This document shows, one piece after another, positions 33,771 through 44,612 of a DNA stretch of 64,000 bases. The translations under genes and the position numbers were made by a program. This DNA comes from Chionoecetes opilio. Lineage: Eukaryota; Arthropoda; Malacostraca; Decapoda; Majidae. Position 1 is the stretch's first letter. Each line of letters begins with the position of its first letter. The stretch spans positions 34,836-98,835 of the forward strand of contig JACEEZ010020261.1 of NCBI GenBank assembly GCA_016584305.1. The letters are read 5' to 3'. Below the pieces are notes generated by a model. That model was not told the origin of the DNA. It worked only from the letters and a program-made list of their open reading frames with translations, and searched no databases.

Positions 33771-34719
33771 TCACCCTTCTTTTTCATTTTTTCTCTTTTG
33801 TTTCTTTTTAAGGGGGTGGCACTAACGGGCTTTGTTTACCATTTTTGTTGTGCCTTGGCCATTTTTTTGTGATGTAAAAAAAAAAAAAAAAAAATCCCAT
33901 CCCTGAAACTGTCTGCCTCATTTTAAACCTCTATTTTTTAGTAAACGAAAATTATAAGGTAAAAAAATAAAACCAAAGGGAAAAAATTTCCCGGTTTACA
34001 GGGTTTTTTGAAAAAAAAAAACAAAAAAAACCCATATATTTTATTTAAAAAACTTTTTGCTTTTAATAAAATTTTTTGGTTTATTTTTTTTGATGTTCTA
34101 CAAAGTACATAAAACTAACTACAACAGGTATTAGTTAGCATATTTATAACCAAAGAGATAGAATAAGTGAATAAAAAATGCATTTAAAATGAAATCGATA
34201 AAATTTTTTAATTTTATATTTCTATGATGGGTTTTCACATCAATAGGCCGATGTCTGTAAGCGCGTTTTTTCACGTTGCCAGGCTGGTCTAGACCGGTCT
34301 AGGGTGGGCCCCCCCTGCACTGACTCGCGAAAAAAACATCCCCTGGGATGTCCCCTTCGTGGTTTTATTGGGGGGGGGTCGATGGGGGTCTTTACCGCCC
34401 TGCAAGCTTTTCCCCCCCCCCCAAAACACCCAATTGATTTTTAATTTGACCTCCGGAATAACCCAAAGGTGGTCCACACTGGCAACAAAACGTTGGAAAA
34501 AACGAGAAAACATAGTAGGAAAAAAGTTGGAGGGCGGGAAAGATTCAATTTATAAACTTTGGCACTGATATTTACGTGATATGTTTTGGGAAACCCCGAT
34601 TGTGGGCGAGTTAATGTTGGGGGAATATCTGGAAGATACCAGACAGACAACACCAAAAGCGACGCTGGGTTTACTCGCTGTAGGCCTACTTAGGACAAAC
34701 CTGGGGTGGAGAGGGAACA

Positions 34720-35005
34720 ACGGGCAATTGATAGATTGTTACCGCGACACACTTTGCTCTGGAATCCTCCCCCTATTCCCCTTTTAAAAAGATTTAAGAG
34801 GGCCGATGCGTGGCGTGAAATCAAAGAATTTTGAAAACGGAGAAGTGAGGCAGAAAAAAAAATTAAAAAACCTTTTTGCCAGTTTGGAGAACTTTAAGAA
34901 AACATATAGAAAAACTGGGAGTGGACTAATGATGCGTACATTAGCCCTTTGTTTTGGGGTTCAAAAAGCAGCATTTTTGTTGACAAAAACCCCGCCACAC
35001 AAGAC
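34720..35005 (+). pseudogene. MADF domain exon, frame-broken
   Basis: Plus-strand pieces read QLIDCYRDT, then FKRADAWREIK, VRQKKKLKNLFASLENFKKT and YRKTGSG, ending near FGVQKAAFLL. This is the MADF pattern: LI-YR--LW at the start, a central AW-EIA, KK-NL-ASFRRE, and a W/F-F--M-FL ending. MADF proteins are host DNA-binding regulators or partners of Harbinger transposases. No transposase is seen next to it, so its origin is open. Frameshifts match the degraded style of the block. Confidence 0.55.
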
Positions 35006-35506
35006 ATAACGACCCGGATTTTCGGTAAAAAAATTAGCCCCAGACATTAATCGGGTCCCTCCCTGCCCCCACACAATTACTACGGCAGCAGCTGTCCCAA
35101 GGCGTCCCACACCTCGACAGACCTTACTCTCCAGACTAGGTGGCGGCCTCACAAAGTCTACTCTTATTTCCAACATTTCCCCAACTTGTAACACACAAAT
35201 AAATCTCCCTTGTTTTTAGAATGTCTCCAAAAGTCGGTTGTTGTGTTTCGCGCTTTTTTTTCAACTTGTTGTGACAAAAGTTGCCAGTGTGGGACGCCTA
35301 TAAGCTGCCATAGAAAAGGGCATCATTCTGTTGTGATAAGAGTCGCTACATAAAAAAACTAGCAGAAAGGGCTTTCTCCAGCCCTGCGGAGGGCTGTGGG
35401 CCTGCGGCCCAATGGGGGGGGGTGGGCCCTGTTGTGTTTTTTTTGATACCTCTTAGCATTAAGTACCCCCAAATCGTCACGGGCCCAAAAAATTTGGACT
35501 ACAAAG

Positions 35507-35780
35507 TCAAGTCTCTATCTCGCAGGTTTACCCTACGCTGTTTTAGGTTTTTTTTTGCTTTCCACGCCCCCCGAGGTCGGACACGCCCCAAACACTTCCA
35601 TCCCCCCAAGTCGACACGGCCAAAAATTTTTAAAATAAGTGCAAGTCTTATCTCGCACGGGTTTTTCAGCCCTTTCCCTATTTAGGTTGTTTTTTTGCTG
35701 GCCACGCCCCCCAGGGTCGCCACCCCATCGAAACAGCCTATTTTTTCCCCCGGGGCTGAGATTCCAAAAAGTGGGCATGG
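35507..35780 (+). repeat. Two tandem copies of a ~136-bp unit
   Basis: CAAGTCT-TATCTCGCA, a TTTAGGTT-T run and CCACGCCCCCC appear in the same order at about 35,507 and 35,643. The text is degraded, so the true copy number is uncertain. Confidence 0.6.
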
Positions 35781-36017
35781 GGGTTTTTGCCATCTGTAAA
35801 CCCAGTCTTAAAGAACAACAACCACAGACGACAGACAAAAAATTTTAGCATATAAATTTCCTGATTTTGTTAAAACATTTCTATTCGCCATTTTTTTTAT
35901 GTCATCCTTGCTACTTGATTCAATGGAAGTCAAACGGATTCATGGGGTGTTTTTTATAGTAAAAATTTTATTCAGCGGTAAAAAAGATAATTTTTTTTTG
36001 TTTGAAATTAATCATAA

Positions 36018-36279
36018 TGCATATTAATCCAGGAAATCTCGCTTTTCTACAACCACTGTTATATACTAAATATGTTGTGTTGTTTGTGTATCATCAAAAA
36101 AATATTTTCCCCCAGTTAATAAACTTTCCATATGGCAACATTTCAAACCAATTTCAAACCGGACGAGGCTGGGAACTTCCACCCCCAAAACCCCCCCCCA
36201 AGCACCGCTCGACCAAACAGGGGGCGACGCCTTCAAAGCCCCGAGCCCTAGGGGCCGGGCCAGTTAAACCCAGGGCCCA
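36018..36279 (-). repeat. 3' LTR of the short retroelement
   Basis: Degraded copy of 38,673-38,949. Shared order is ACCACTGTTATATACTAAATATG, TGTTGTTTGTGT, TATGGCAACATT, GGACGAGGCTGG, CACCGCTCGACCAA and GCGACGCCTTCAAAGCC. Confidence 0.6.
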
Positions 36280-37754
36280 GGGGCCAGATCTGAGGTGAGC
36301 TGGGGCCCTATCCCTAGGGCGCCTGTGGGAAGGGGAAAAGTCCCCCCACCGACAATCTAGTCGAGATTGCTGCCTTTGTGGCACCGCTAAAGGCGCTGAA
36401 AAATAAGGCATGGCGACCCGACTTTGTGAGCTGCTGTGGGGCCCTTTTACAGACATTCATTTCTTTTTATAAAGCAAAAACAGCCTTGTTTCGTTCCTAC
36501 AACGTAAAAAATTGGTGTTTACGTATTTTAAAATGTTGCAAGGTAGTATGAATTGATCGTGCAAGACTATGCGGCATTATAGGGTGTTTTAGCTGGTGAT
36601 AAGAAATGTTGTGTTGGTTAGGGGCGGGGGGGCGAGCGGCGGGCGGCAGGTGCCCCCCGCACTAAAATGTTTTTACATTTACGGGTTTTTCATACTACCC
36701 GATGAATTTACGACAGCTGAAAAATACCATCATCTTCACAGACTTAGTGCATATCAGAATGTATAAAAATTTCATAAAATATACCTATAATAAGATAATG
36801 AGGCCCAAAAAAAAACGTGTATAACTTTTTTTTTCCCTTTTTTTTTTCACTTTTCCTTATTCCCCGGAATGTTGCTTGCATTAAATTTGCACTCACTGTC
36901 CCGGGAACGGGCCCCCTTAACGATTTTTATGGTGTATGGCAGTCCATGCAAAAATTATAAGTGTCAAAAACCTCGTTTAACTCAAAAATTTTTGTGAAAA
37001 AACTTTTTCGGGGGGGGAGCGGTGCCATAAGGCTTGTTAGGAGGGGGACAACTTCCTTGCTTGCGAGACGTGTTCAAAAGCCTTTTGATTGGTCGAAACT
37101 GCCTAAAAGCGTCGGGTAGCAACGTGTTGGGTATTTGGATTCTGGACCACCCCCCCCAATAGGGTTTTGGGGTTAAGGCAGTGCAAAAGCGCTGAAAATT
37201 TCGACTGTAATAGGCTTTAGTCGGTGCCCTTTGCCGGGCCGTTCAAAACGCCTGAAAAACGGGGAAGGGGCTCTTTTCGCTTACCCCTTTTGGGACTTCC
37301 CCCACATCCCCCCTGTATGTAGATAAAGCACGGGGGTCTAGACTGAAAACTGGGAAAGAGTGGTGGGGGTCTAGGAGGCAAATATTGTCTTTTCTGAAAA
37401 ACCTCATATTGCTGCCTTTATGAGCAGACTTTATCTCCTTCTTTTTTTGTAGCGTAATTATCAGAAGACCTTGCTTTTCCGCAATAGTAAAAGCTTGTAC
37501 CGGGTAGACGGAGAAAAAACTGGGGGGGGAAGAGGTGGTGGGAGGAGGTAAGGGTGAATGAATTTGAGGTTTTCTTGACACCGGGAAGCCCAAGAAAAAA
37601 CAACCCCCACCCCAGTAAATTTTTTGAAAAAAAAGTTTTCCCTTTTAAAAAAGGGGATCCCCTACTGTCTAAATGTCTAAAAGGGTCAAAAGGTGATGTA
37701 ATACTGAATTCTAGATATTTTAAATCTCTCCACTGTCAATTGATCATTTTCAAA

Positions 37755-38218
37755 TCATGAAGCAAGGTTTAAGGCTTCCATTGCTTCTGAGGCAATATTA
37801 GCAGCACGTGCCTGACCTCTCAACCTGCCAGCACTACCCAACTGTGTGGTCAATGCTTCAGCATTAGTAAATGACCATTGCAAAGAATCATTATGTTGCG
37901 CAACACCAAAAATTCTCAGGAAGTTCCGACGAAATACATCATAATCATAATTGAGCGCCTTCCCATCACAGCCTGAAGCACACATCATATCACTGGCTAA
38001 TGATCCGGGTTTTGAAATTTGTGACCTAACAAAAGAAATCTTCTCATTTCCTGAGGTAACATTACTGTTTTGCATTATATCCTCGCATTGCTGCAGAAAA
38101 GACAAGGCAGAGCGTGTCTCATCCTCACCTGAGAACCGAGTAATCGAAGGATCCTGGTGTAACAATTTAATGGTTGGAACAGTTGTAGAAGACATATTGG
38201 CTAGTTTAGACGTTGTAG

Positions 38219-38268
<50 letters not shown>

Positions 38269-38372
38269 TAAATGGTGGTATGAAACTGTGTTGAGACAAG
38301 AATAGGCTCTATCTGTTCTGGTGGAGACATGTGTAATGAATATTGTTTACCATCTCTCAAGGTCATAACCAC
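37755..38372 (-). CDS. Gag-like protein, 205 codons, with polythreonine tract
   Basis: Likely capsid-type protein that would package element RNA. After a short N-terminus there is a run of Thr (residues 36-51) encoded by a GTA/TAC microsatellite. Next comes TRFSGEDETRSALSFLQQCEDIM at about 78-100; its F-GE-----FL--CE spacing is typical of the N-terminal lobe of retrotransposon Gag. Further on FRRNFLRIFGV at 147-157 matches the F---L---F-- block that follows. The frame ends at about residue 205 with no CCHC zinc knuckle and no fused protease. Start: Met at 38,372, just after CAAATGTAG, which could also be a 3' splice site. The frame is intact in clean sequence. A host gene derived from Gag is an alternative. 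Confidence 0.5.
38218..38267. repeat. (GTA)n microsatellite inside the Gag-like frame
   Basis: About 17 uninterrupted trinucleotide units. In frame they encode Thr, so length changes alter the protein without breaking it. Confidence 0.95.
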
Positions 38373-38672
38373 TACATTTGATAATAAAAATAAATAACAG
38401 CTATGTTATACAACTGCACACACACACAAACGCTCCTTCCTTATGTCCACTCAACACAAGTGACAACACAAGTTGAAACGCACTCCTAAAAAAATATTTG
38501 GCTTAAACGTGACAAGTATGTAGGTCCAGAAACACCTAACAGTTAAAATAGAGGAGCTCCCTATTGTATCAAAGAAAACACGCTCGAATGAAAAACGCTA
38601 CGTTTTGAATTTCAAGGCAAACTCATCCAAATACTTATAAGTAGAAAAATCACTACTAACACCACTGTACAA

Positions 38673-38949
38673 TGTACACTTAATCACAGGAAATACTCGC
38701 TTACTACACACCACTGTTATATACTAAATATGTCTGTGTTGTTTGTGTTTCACTCAACAAAATAATATGTCACAAAGTATAATAATCTTACCTTATGGCA
38801 ACATTGCAACACAATTTCAACACTTGGACGAGGCTGGTAAGCCCCCCCCCCCCCCCCCCCGAGCGAGCACCGCTCGACCAATCAGGGAGCGACGCCTTCA
38901 AAGCCCGCGAAGCACATAGGTGCCGGAGCCAGTTAAACTCCAGGGCCCA
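38673..38949 (-). repeat. 5' LTR of the short retroelement
   Basis: Clean copy. On the minus strand it contains GATTGGTCGAG, an inverted CCAAT box with GC-rich flanks, a run of 19 G (C on plus, 38,842-38,860), and CCATAAG|GTAAGAT, a consensus 5' splice site. This suggests promoter plus first exon of the Gag-like transcript. Confidence 0.6.
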
Positions 38950-38972
38950 GATAAGCCATAATACTTAGTATT

Positions 38973-39079
38973 GTTAAGCGTACTTAGCAGACGAAAATGT
39001 GCTGATCATACACTTAAATATTAAAGAAATGCTTAAGTCATTCAACCCAAATTGCTTATCCGATTTAAGTATGCTTAAC
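38973..39079. repeat. Small inverted repeat before the HARBI1-like gene
   Basis: GTTAAGCGTACTTA at 38,973-38,986 is inverted as TAAGTATGCTTAAC at 39,066-39,079, with one mismatch. TTAAG motifs are frequent between the arms. It may be a subterminal or terminal region of the Harbinger element, but no partner was found on the far side. Confidence 0.6.
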
Positions 39080-39149
39080 AGGCACCAAAGTTAAGTGTCC
39101 TTCATGGGCATGCTCAAGTCTTTTCTCCAGCACTCGGTCTTCACTAGGC

Positions 39150-39620
39150 CAAGATGGACGCACAACAACAAGGGCAGGATCCCTCCGAGACCAAAAATTT
39201 ACAGGCCTAGAAAAGATGTTCTTGACATGTATGATGATGCTGACCTTATTAAAAGGTACAGGCTGGATCGCGAGGGAATAATGTTGGTGACTGATATGGT
39301 GAGAGATTCCACGAACGAACAGAAGCCAACCTGTTAGTGCAGAAATGAAAGTGATCATAACACTGCGATACTTGGCCACTGGCAAAATGCAAATGTGTAG
39401 CGGTGATGACTTTGGCTTATCTCAGGCAGCCATCAGTATTGTGATAAGTCAGACATTGGACGCTTTTGTGAAACCAGCCTTCGTCTCAAGATTCGTCAAA
39501 TTCCCAACCCGGCTAGCCGACATTCAGCGAAACCAGGTTGACTTTATGAATATTGCTGGCTTCCCGGGAGTAGTGGGATGCATAGACGGCACAGATCATA
39601 TCATATCAGAATAGTTGCTC
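39150..39620 (+). pseudogene. HARBI1-like (PIF/Harbinger) transposase, 5' part
   Basis: DDE nuclease of PIF/Harbinger elements or a domesticated HARBI1 relative. The frame gives RPRKDVLDMYDDADL, then KRYRLDREGI and DMVRDST, the family's N-terminal helices. At about 39,316 the sequence ACGAACGAAC contains an extra repeat unit that shifts the phase; the next frame continues PVSAEMKVIITLRYLATGK, then LSQAAIS, RFVKFPTRLADI, DFMNIAGFPGVVG and CIDGTDHI. The last motif contains the first catalytic Asp (CIDGTH in the family). The frame then ends at ISE-stop. The remaining catalytic block is not found before 41,057. Confidence 0.8.
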
Positions 39621-41056
39621 CAATAGGGTAAATATGCTGTTTCGGGGGAAAAAAAAGTAGTTTATGACTTGCAAGATTTTAAGACAAGTTTGAGTTTTTT
39701 TTAGCTTAATATGTAATGCTTTCCATTATGGAGATAGTTTTTTGTACTGTACAAGCCTCAAAATGAGTGTTTTGCAATTCGAAAAAGTGATGACAAATTT
39801 ATAATATTTTTTTTAGACGTTTTGACGGGAAAAAACACTAAATTTGTAAAAGCATCAAATATTAACCTAATCAAACCATCAAACTAACCTAACCTTCTAA
39901 CTAACCTAACCTAACTCTCTAACCTAACTCTCTAACCTAAATATTTGCCTTTTTAATTACCGACAGCTGTTGTGCACGTTAGAAATACTCCTTATGATGA
40001 AAACGAAACGTTTAGATTTGAAACCATCAATCATGTATTGTTTTAAACTGCACATATACCGTCACAAGTCATTATATTACCCATTTGGTACATTTTCGTT
40101 ATTAGGCACCACTGATTTCTAGGCAGTCTTTGTTTACCTGAACTGCTTTTAGGTGAATTGATTGAATCTGGGGTAAAATTCTAGAGTCCTATCCCGCCCT
40201 TATTAGTGTTTTTCTCCTCTCCAGACCTTCACAGATCCATTCACATACCTCTAAAACGTAATTATGAAGTGGGGGAGAGAGACCCCCCAACCAGCCTAAA
40301 CGACTCCCCCATGGAACTAAAAAAAAAAAGGTTGATATTACAAATTTAACTTCGCTATAACCTAACCTAACCAAAATATATAGAAAACGAGCACGCTTCA
40401 TCTCGTTACTCTTATTTAAACTAACTTAACCGTTTCTGGCTGCAATAACGTTCAGCTATGTAAGTAATTTTTTTGGCATTTTAGGGCTCAATATCGAAAT
40501 TATACCCACCTTTTAGTGTGTCCAGAAATGCATTTATCTAAAGCATCTACATGTCCCATTTTATTGCCTATTTGTATTCCTTACATTCTTGTCTTATGTC
40601 TTGATACAGATACCCAAAGGGACAACTGTAACTACAAAACACCATGTATTATTGGTATACTATTGAAAGCCATCAATATTTTCGCAAAAAAATGTTTTGT
40701 GCTAATTATATAATTATCACTTGTTTAGAGGCAACTATGATAGCCACCCCAGTAGGGTAAGCTAAGGCTGTAAGCAAACCTTAAAGGGTGCTATTGAATT
40801 TTCATTATAAAAAGAAGATGAAAGTTGATATGTGAGTACTAGATATATGTAGATGTGTACATTCTGCATTTGATGAATGCCGTTGACAAGATATGAAATT
40901 ACACCACTAAAGGTTTCCTTTAAAAATCTTTCAGTCCTGCGTACACATCATACATTAGTCATTATGATCCTAGGTAGATATCGTCAAATGCGGTTATTTG
41001 TTGTTTGAGAATTGAAACCTTCGGTTTGTTATTAATAGTGCCATCAATTTTGCAGG
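39621..41056. other. Intron-like or deleted interval of the HARBI1-like gene
   Basis: No coding block is visible here. The family's middle section (NRKG-HS-NVQ, then D--W-GS-HD) is absent on either strand. The interval holds the CCTAA-rich stretch and AT-rich DNA. It ends in TCAATTTTGCAG, a good 3' splice site, so it may be an intron that has lost an internal exon. Confidence 0.5.
39861..39950. repeat. Interstitial (CCTAA)-type telomere-like stretch
   Basis: Repeated AACCTAACCT units, broken by TCTCT, over about 85 bp, with a further ATAACCTAACCTAACC at 40,358-40,374. TTAGG is the usual arthropod telomere repeat, but short runs of this kind are also common non-telomeric repeats in arthropods. 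Confidence 0.6.
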
Positions 41057-41351
41057 CAACAAGAAGACAAGGTGTGTTGTCGAAAGGGGCATTGGCCAGT
41101 GGAAGCGCGTGTTTCATGTTCTCCATGGGGAAGTGAGAGTCAGCCCACAGAAAACCTGCAAGATCATCATGGCCTGTGCTGCACTTTATAACTTGTGCAA
41201 GGAGAGAAATTTGGATGCAGGCATGCAAGATGTGCCGGTGGTGGCTGACGATGGATATGGTGATGTGGGTCACGACCAGCAATTGCATCCTGGCCTCAAT
41301 CAAGATGGTCCCCGATTCAGGGATCACTTTGCTATCCTTCACTTTAGGTAA
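41057..41351 (+). pseudogene. HARBI1-like transposase, 3' part
   Basis: After the splice-like TTTTGCAG the frame reads NKKTRCVVERGIGQWKR, then VFHVLHGEVRVSPQKTC and IIMACAALYNLCKERN, the family's C-terminal block around the last catalytic Glu (the E of VVERGIG). It ends at RFRDHFAILHFR-stop, where the sequence AG|GTAAGAA is also a strong 5' splice site, so the natural C-terminus may be on a further exon. With 39,150-39,620 it forms one gene lacking roughly 80-100 central residues, including the second catalytic Asp. Clean sequence, so this is probably real decay. Confidence 0.8.
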
Positions 41352-41369
41352 GAATTAATTAGATTACAG

Positions 41370-41371
<2 letters not shown>

Positions 41372-41417
<46 letters not shown>
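41372..41417. repeat. (GT)n microsatellite
   Basis: 23 uninterrupted GT units, 20 bp after the HARBI1-like stop codon. Confidence 0.97.
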
Positions 41418-41418
<1 letters not shown>

Positions 41419-41995
41419 CATCTAGTTGTATTTTACAGGGCCTGGGCAACGCTCGTATGGCCCCGTCTCCATAGCAATATTTTTATCATTCATCCTTAGT
41501 GCTTAGTTTTGGCCGAAGCCAGCACCCCGGAGAGCAGGTCACAAACTCCGGCTAACACCCGGTACCCATTCACTGCTGGGTGGACAGGGGCTCGGGTTTT
41601 AAGGAAACAGCCCATATATGTTTCCGCTCCGCCCGGGGAGCGGTGAGCGGTGTGTGCGTGCATGCATGTGTGAGTGCGTGTGTGTGTGTGCTTGTGGTCG
41701 ATATTCTTATATACTCCACGCACGGCCAACTCTATGTCAACCTGTCAAGGGTTGGCTGTTCTGATGCCGTCAGTGTTGGCGCCCGGTGGAATCACACGGA
41801 AAGTGGTCTACCCCTAGGCACTTTGACCAGTGACCAACGACAGCAACAACACGGTTGGAGTTTGCACTCACATTGTTGTCTAATATATACTACTATAGTC
41901 AATTCGTTTAATCTTGGCCCCTCGGGTGTGCCAGGTCAAGTCCGCGCTGGTGTCACATCACCCTTATGCCTCCTCCAGGCCGCCTCCCTCTTAAA
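41418..41995. other. No recognisable gene
   Basis: Contains GTGTG-rich sequence near 41,640-41,690 and a GC-richer stretch at 41,520-41,640 that looks repetitive, but I cannot assign it to a family. Confidence 0.35.
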
Positions 41996-42372
41996 GTAAT
42001 CGTCTAGACCATTTCATCATTCCTGATGTAATGCAGTCAAAATATAGCCATGATCGAGTATATCAACAATATGTTGTCGTTTTTTTTGCATCCATTCACC
42101 CTTTTTAATGATCCGCATTCAAAATCTGTAAATTCCCCGAGCTCTCAAACACTGGCGATCAGCAGACGACGCACCAGGGCCCTTCGGCGACGTCACAGCA
42201 GGAAAGCCTCCCAGCCCTGCCTGATACGGGATGCGCGGAGACATGAAGAAATGTAGTACTTGGGGAATTTTTGGGTGTTTCTGATATTTTTTTTGGGGCG
42301 ATGTGGCATGTACTTGCATCCTTTGTGGGTGCAGCGTGGGGGCTGTGCCTTTCCCGAGAGCTTAGCACCCAT
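41996..42372 (+). repeat. Dispersed repeat U, copy 1
   Basis: Colinear with 61,047-61,440. Landmarks are CCATTTCATCATTCCTGAT, ATCAACAATATGTTGTC and TTTTTGGGTGTTTCTGATA. It overlaps the foldback at 42,186-42,540, whose right arm is missing in copy 2. Confidence 0.8.
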
Positions 42373-42540
42373 TTGCAACCTGTGGGGCGACGATATATGT
42401 TGCAGACGTGATATAATGTGCCATGTCGCACAAATAATATACCAGAAGCACCCGGGATTCTTGGGGTACTGCATTGTTCTCTGAGTCTCCGTGTGTCTGT
42501 GTCGGGCGGGGCTGGGAGGCTTCCTGCTGTGACGTCGCCG
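42186..42540. mobile_element. Foldback/MITE-like inverted repeat
   Basis: CGGCGACGTCACAGCAGGAA at 42,186 is inverted at 42,520-42,540, and similarity continues inward for about 120 bp per arm (GCCTCCCAGCCC(T/C)GCC, CGGAGAC, GTAGTAC/GCAGTAC, GCGA(T/C)(G/A)TGGCA). The centre is near 42,365. No protein is encoded and no flanking duplication was identified. Confidence 0.75.
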
Positions 42541-42640
42541 GCAAGTTTCGTGCCACGGCTGGAATGTGGCTGTTGTTTTTCCCGCGCTTTTACACTTAAA
42601 AAGCGCTTACAAAATTTCATGTTTTTAGGGAAATAAGGCG

Positions 42641-43772
42641 TGAAAATTAATTTATTTTTGGGATTAGGTATTTGAATGAACATTCAACATTCAACATATT
42701 ATGCAAAGAAAAAATGGGTCTTGAAGATTTCTATAACCTCTCTGTCGCTCTTGCTCTCAATATATTTTTGATTGAGAATATCCATGTAATAGCTAAAAGT
42801 ATGAGAGAAACGTCAACTTCAGCCTGTAAAGGGGTGAACGTAAACAACACAGCAGGAATCTCCCCCTCCAACCCAGGGCCAAGATGAGTGGGTCTACTAT
42901 ACTACAACATCAATACATGTTTTCCGAAGGGCCCACAAGCACTTGTTAGCCTATAGTTGTTAACAAATGCAGGCCAACTGGGCCAACTGCATACCTACTC
43001 GGCGCGCATTAATAATTTTTGAGACGCTGATTGTATAATATTAATTAAAATACATGCAAGAATGTTCTTGATTCATTGTAAGAGACGTTGCTAAAACTGT
43101 AAAACAACATTTTCATAGTCTGACTACCGTTTTCCGATAAATAGTTTTCTCTGGCTTTATGACTTTTATCACAAAATATCAATATACTCGGGCACTCTCA
43201 ACTTGTACACAGTTCGTTGACACTATCCTACACATGATTTACTTTCTATTTGGGTCTGATAATTTACTCATACTATATATTTCTTTCCCTTTACACAGCC
43301 GGAAAATTAGTATGACTTCATGCTGAGATGAGCCACAATCTTCAACATTAGAACCCTCTGCAGCCAGCAGGTGAAGCGACGGGCAACAGGTCCTATAATC
43401 GCCCTACCTCTGTTTACCTGCCAAAACATTAATCTCTTTGCTTCAGTGTTGGGTTTCTTTCCCATTTCTCGTATAATTTTCCCAGTCTACCTTGCATGTA
43501 GAAATTAAGGAAAAAGAGCTAAGCTTACCTAAAAACAAGTTAGATCAATAAATGTATACACACAAACACACAGCACCACATATATACACACACACCACAG
43601 CACACACATGTACAGTGTACACACACACACACACCACACACATTTTCATATAAAGTGCAGAATGTTAGGTTACTGGTCTCGGCTAAATTTTAGGTAAAAC
43701 ACTAAATTTTGCTATATAATGTATCAATGTTTGTTGCTTTGGATATGTTAGGGTTATACACTTCTCCATGGG
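42641..43772. other. No recognisable gene; CA-rich patches
   Basis: AT-rich non-coding DNA with broken CACACA runs at 43,560-43,645. Confidence 0.45.
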
Positions 43773-44309
43773 TTGCCTTTCATTAAGAATATATGTAATG
43801 AGTGTGGTTGTCAGGGATGTGGTTATCACAAAAAGTGCCCAACACTACATGGTTTAAGAAAGCAGTTTGAAGTGAGATTAAAGGATCGTGGATTTACTAC
43901 CTGGCATCATAATTTATCAACAAAATCTTATGCAGTAACTACAATATATTTAAGCTGATTTATGGTATGGAGGTGTACCCTCGTCAAAATACCGAAAAGT
44001 ATTCGCATCCAGGTAACTAGATTCAGAACAAGCAACAATAGACTCCAAAAAATGTTGGTAGATACACAGGTGTGAACAGAGAAGATCGCCTTTGTAGCAT
44101 GTATTGCTAATGTTTTTAGGAGATGAATTTCATGTCCTATTCGAATGTACTAACGAGGAAATTGTAAGGCTGGGGGGATATGTATATCCAGAAATACTAC
44201 ACAATTAGGCCAACGCATTTTAAGTATGTTGCGTTAATGCAAAGTACCAGTGTGAATGTTTTGAAGAACTTGTCATTATTCATCAGATCAATTTTGAGCA
44301 TGTTTAGAT
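43773..44309 (+). pseudogene. LINE ORF2 C-terminal zinc region, copy 1
   Basis: C-terminus of a non-LTR retrotransposon polyprotein. Broken frames give PFIKNICNECG, FEVRLKDRGFTTWHHNLS, a KLIYGMEVYL segment, then FRTSNNR, NREDRLC and GDEFHVLFECT. The last parts form the C-x2-C...H-x4-C knuckle that ends many invertebrate LINE proteins. Frameshifts are more frequent than in copy 2 at 49,690, so this copy is older or less accurately read. It heads a 1.86-kb module that is duplicated 5.8 kb downstream. Confidence 0.65.
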
Positions 44310-44581
44310 AAGCTAACAAGTATATCTGATTATTAGTTATCTTTATTTATATTTTTCTAGTGTCACTTATTTTTTGGGAAAATTTACAATTGGATTTCTC
44401 CTAACTTTTAGTTTACGTAGTACTTATCTGTATGTGCATGCATGCACACTTATCTTATTGGTATCGTTTGAAATGTCTGCCAAATGTATTATATCTTGTA
44501 GGAGCTGTGCTCCATACTTTATTTATAAAGTCTGAGCAAAAATAAATTATATTCTATTCTATATTCTATTCTATTTTTATT

Positions 44582-44612
<31 letters not shown>

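Larger units (their letters stand above)
25130..37690. other. Second degraded sequence block
   Basis: Same error style as 9,360-19,190. Recognisable content is limited to the hAT end at 26,222, the repeat pair 26,625/31,150, the LINE at 31.9-33.8 kb, the MADF exon at 34.7-35.0 kb and the left LTR at 36.0 kb. The stretches 28,090-31,080, 33,780-34,720 and 36,290-37,690 contain no gene that I recognise. Confidence 0.7.
36018..38949 (-). mobile_element. Short LTR retroelement with Gag-like frame
   Basis: Two direct repeats, 36,018-36,279 and 38,673-38,949, flank a minus-strand Gag-like frame. On the minus strand each repeat starts TGGGCCC and ends in CA (TATGCA and TGTACA), the TG...CA rule of LTRs. 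The 5-bp flanks are CATAA and GATAA, one base apart, a plausible target-site duplication given that the left end is degraded. A TGG-initial stretch (TGGTGTTAGTAG) a few bases inside the 5' LTR is in the place of a primer-binding site; I cannot name the tRNA. There is no protease, reverse transcriptase or integrase, so the element is non-autonomous or internally deleted. Frames at 37,243-37,603 are unrecognised. Confidence 0.55.
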
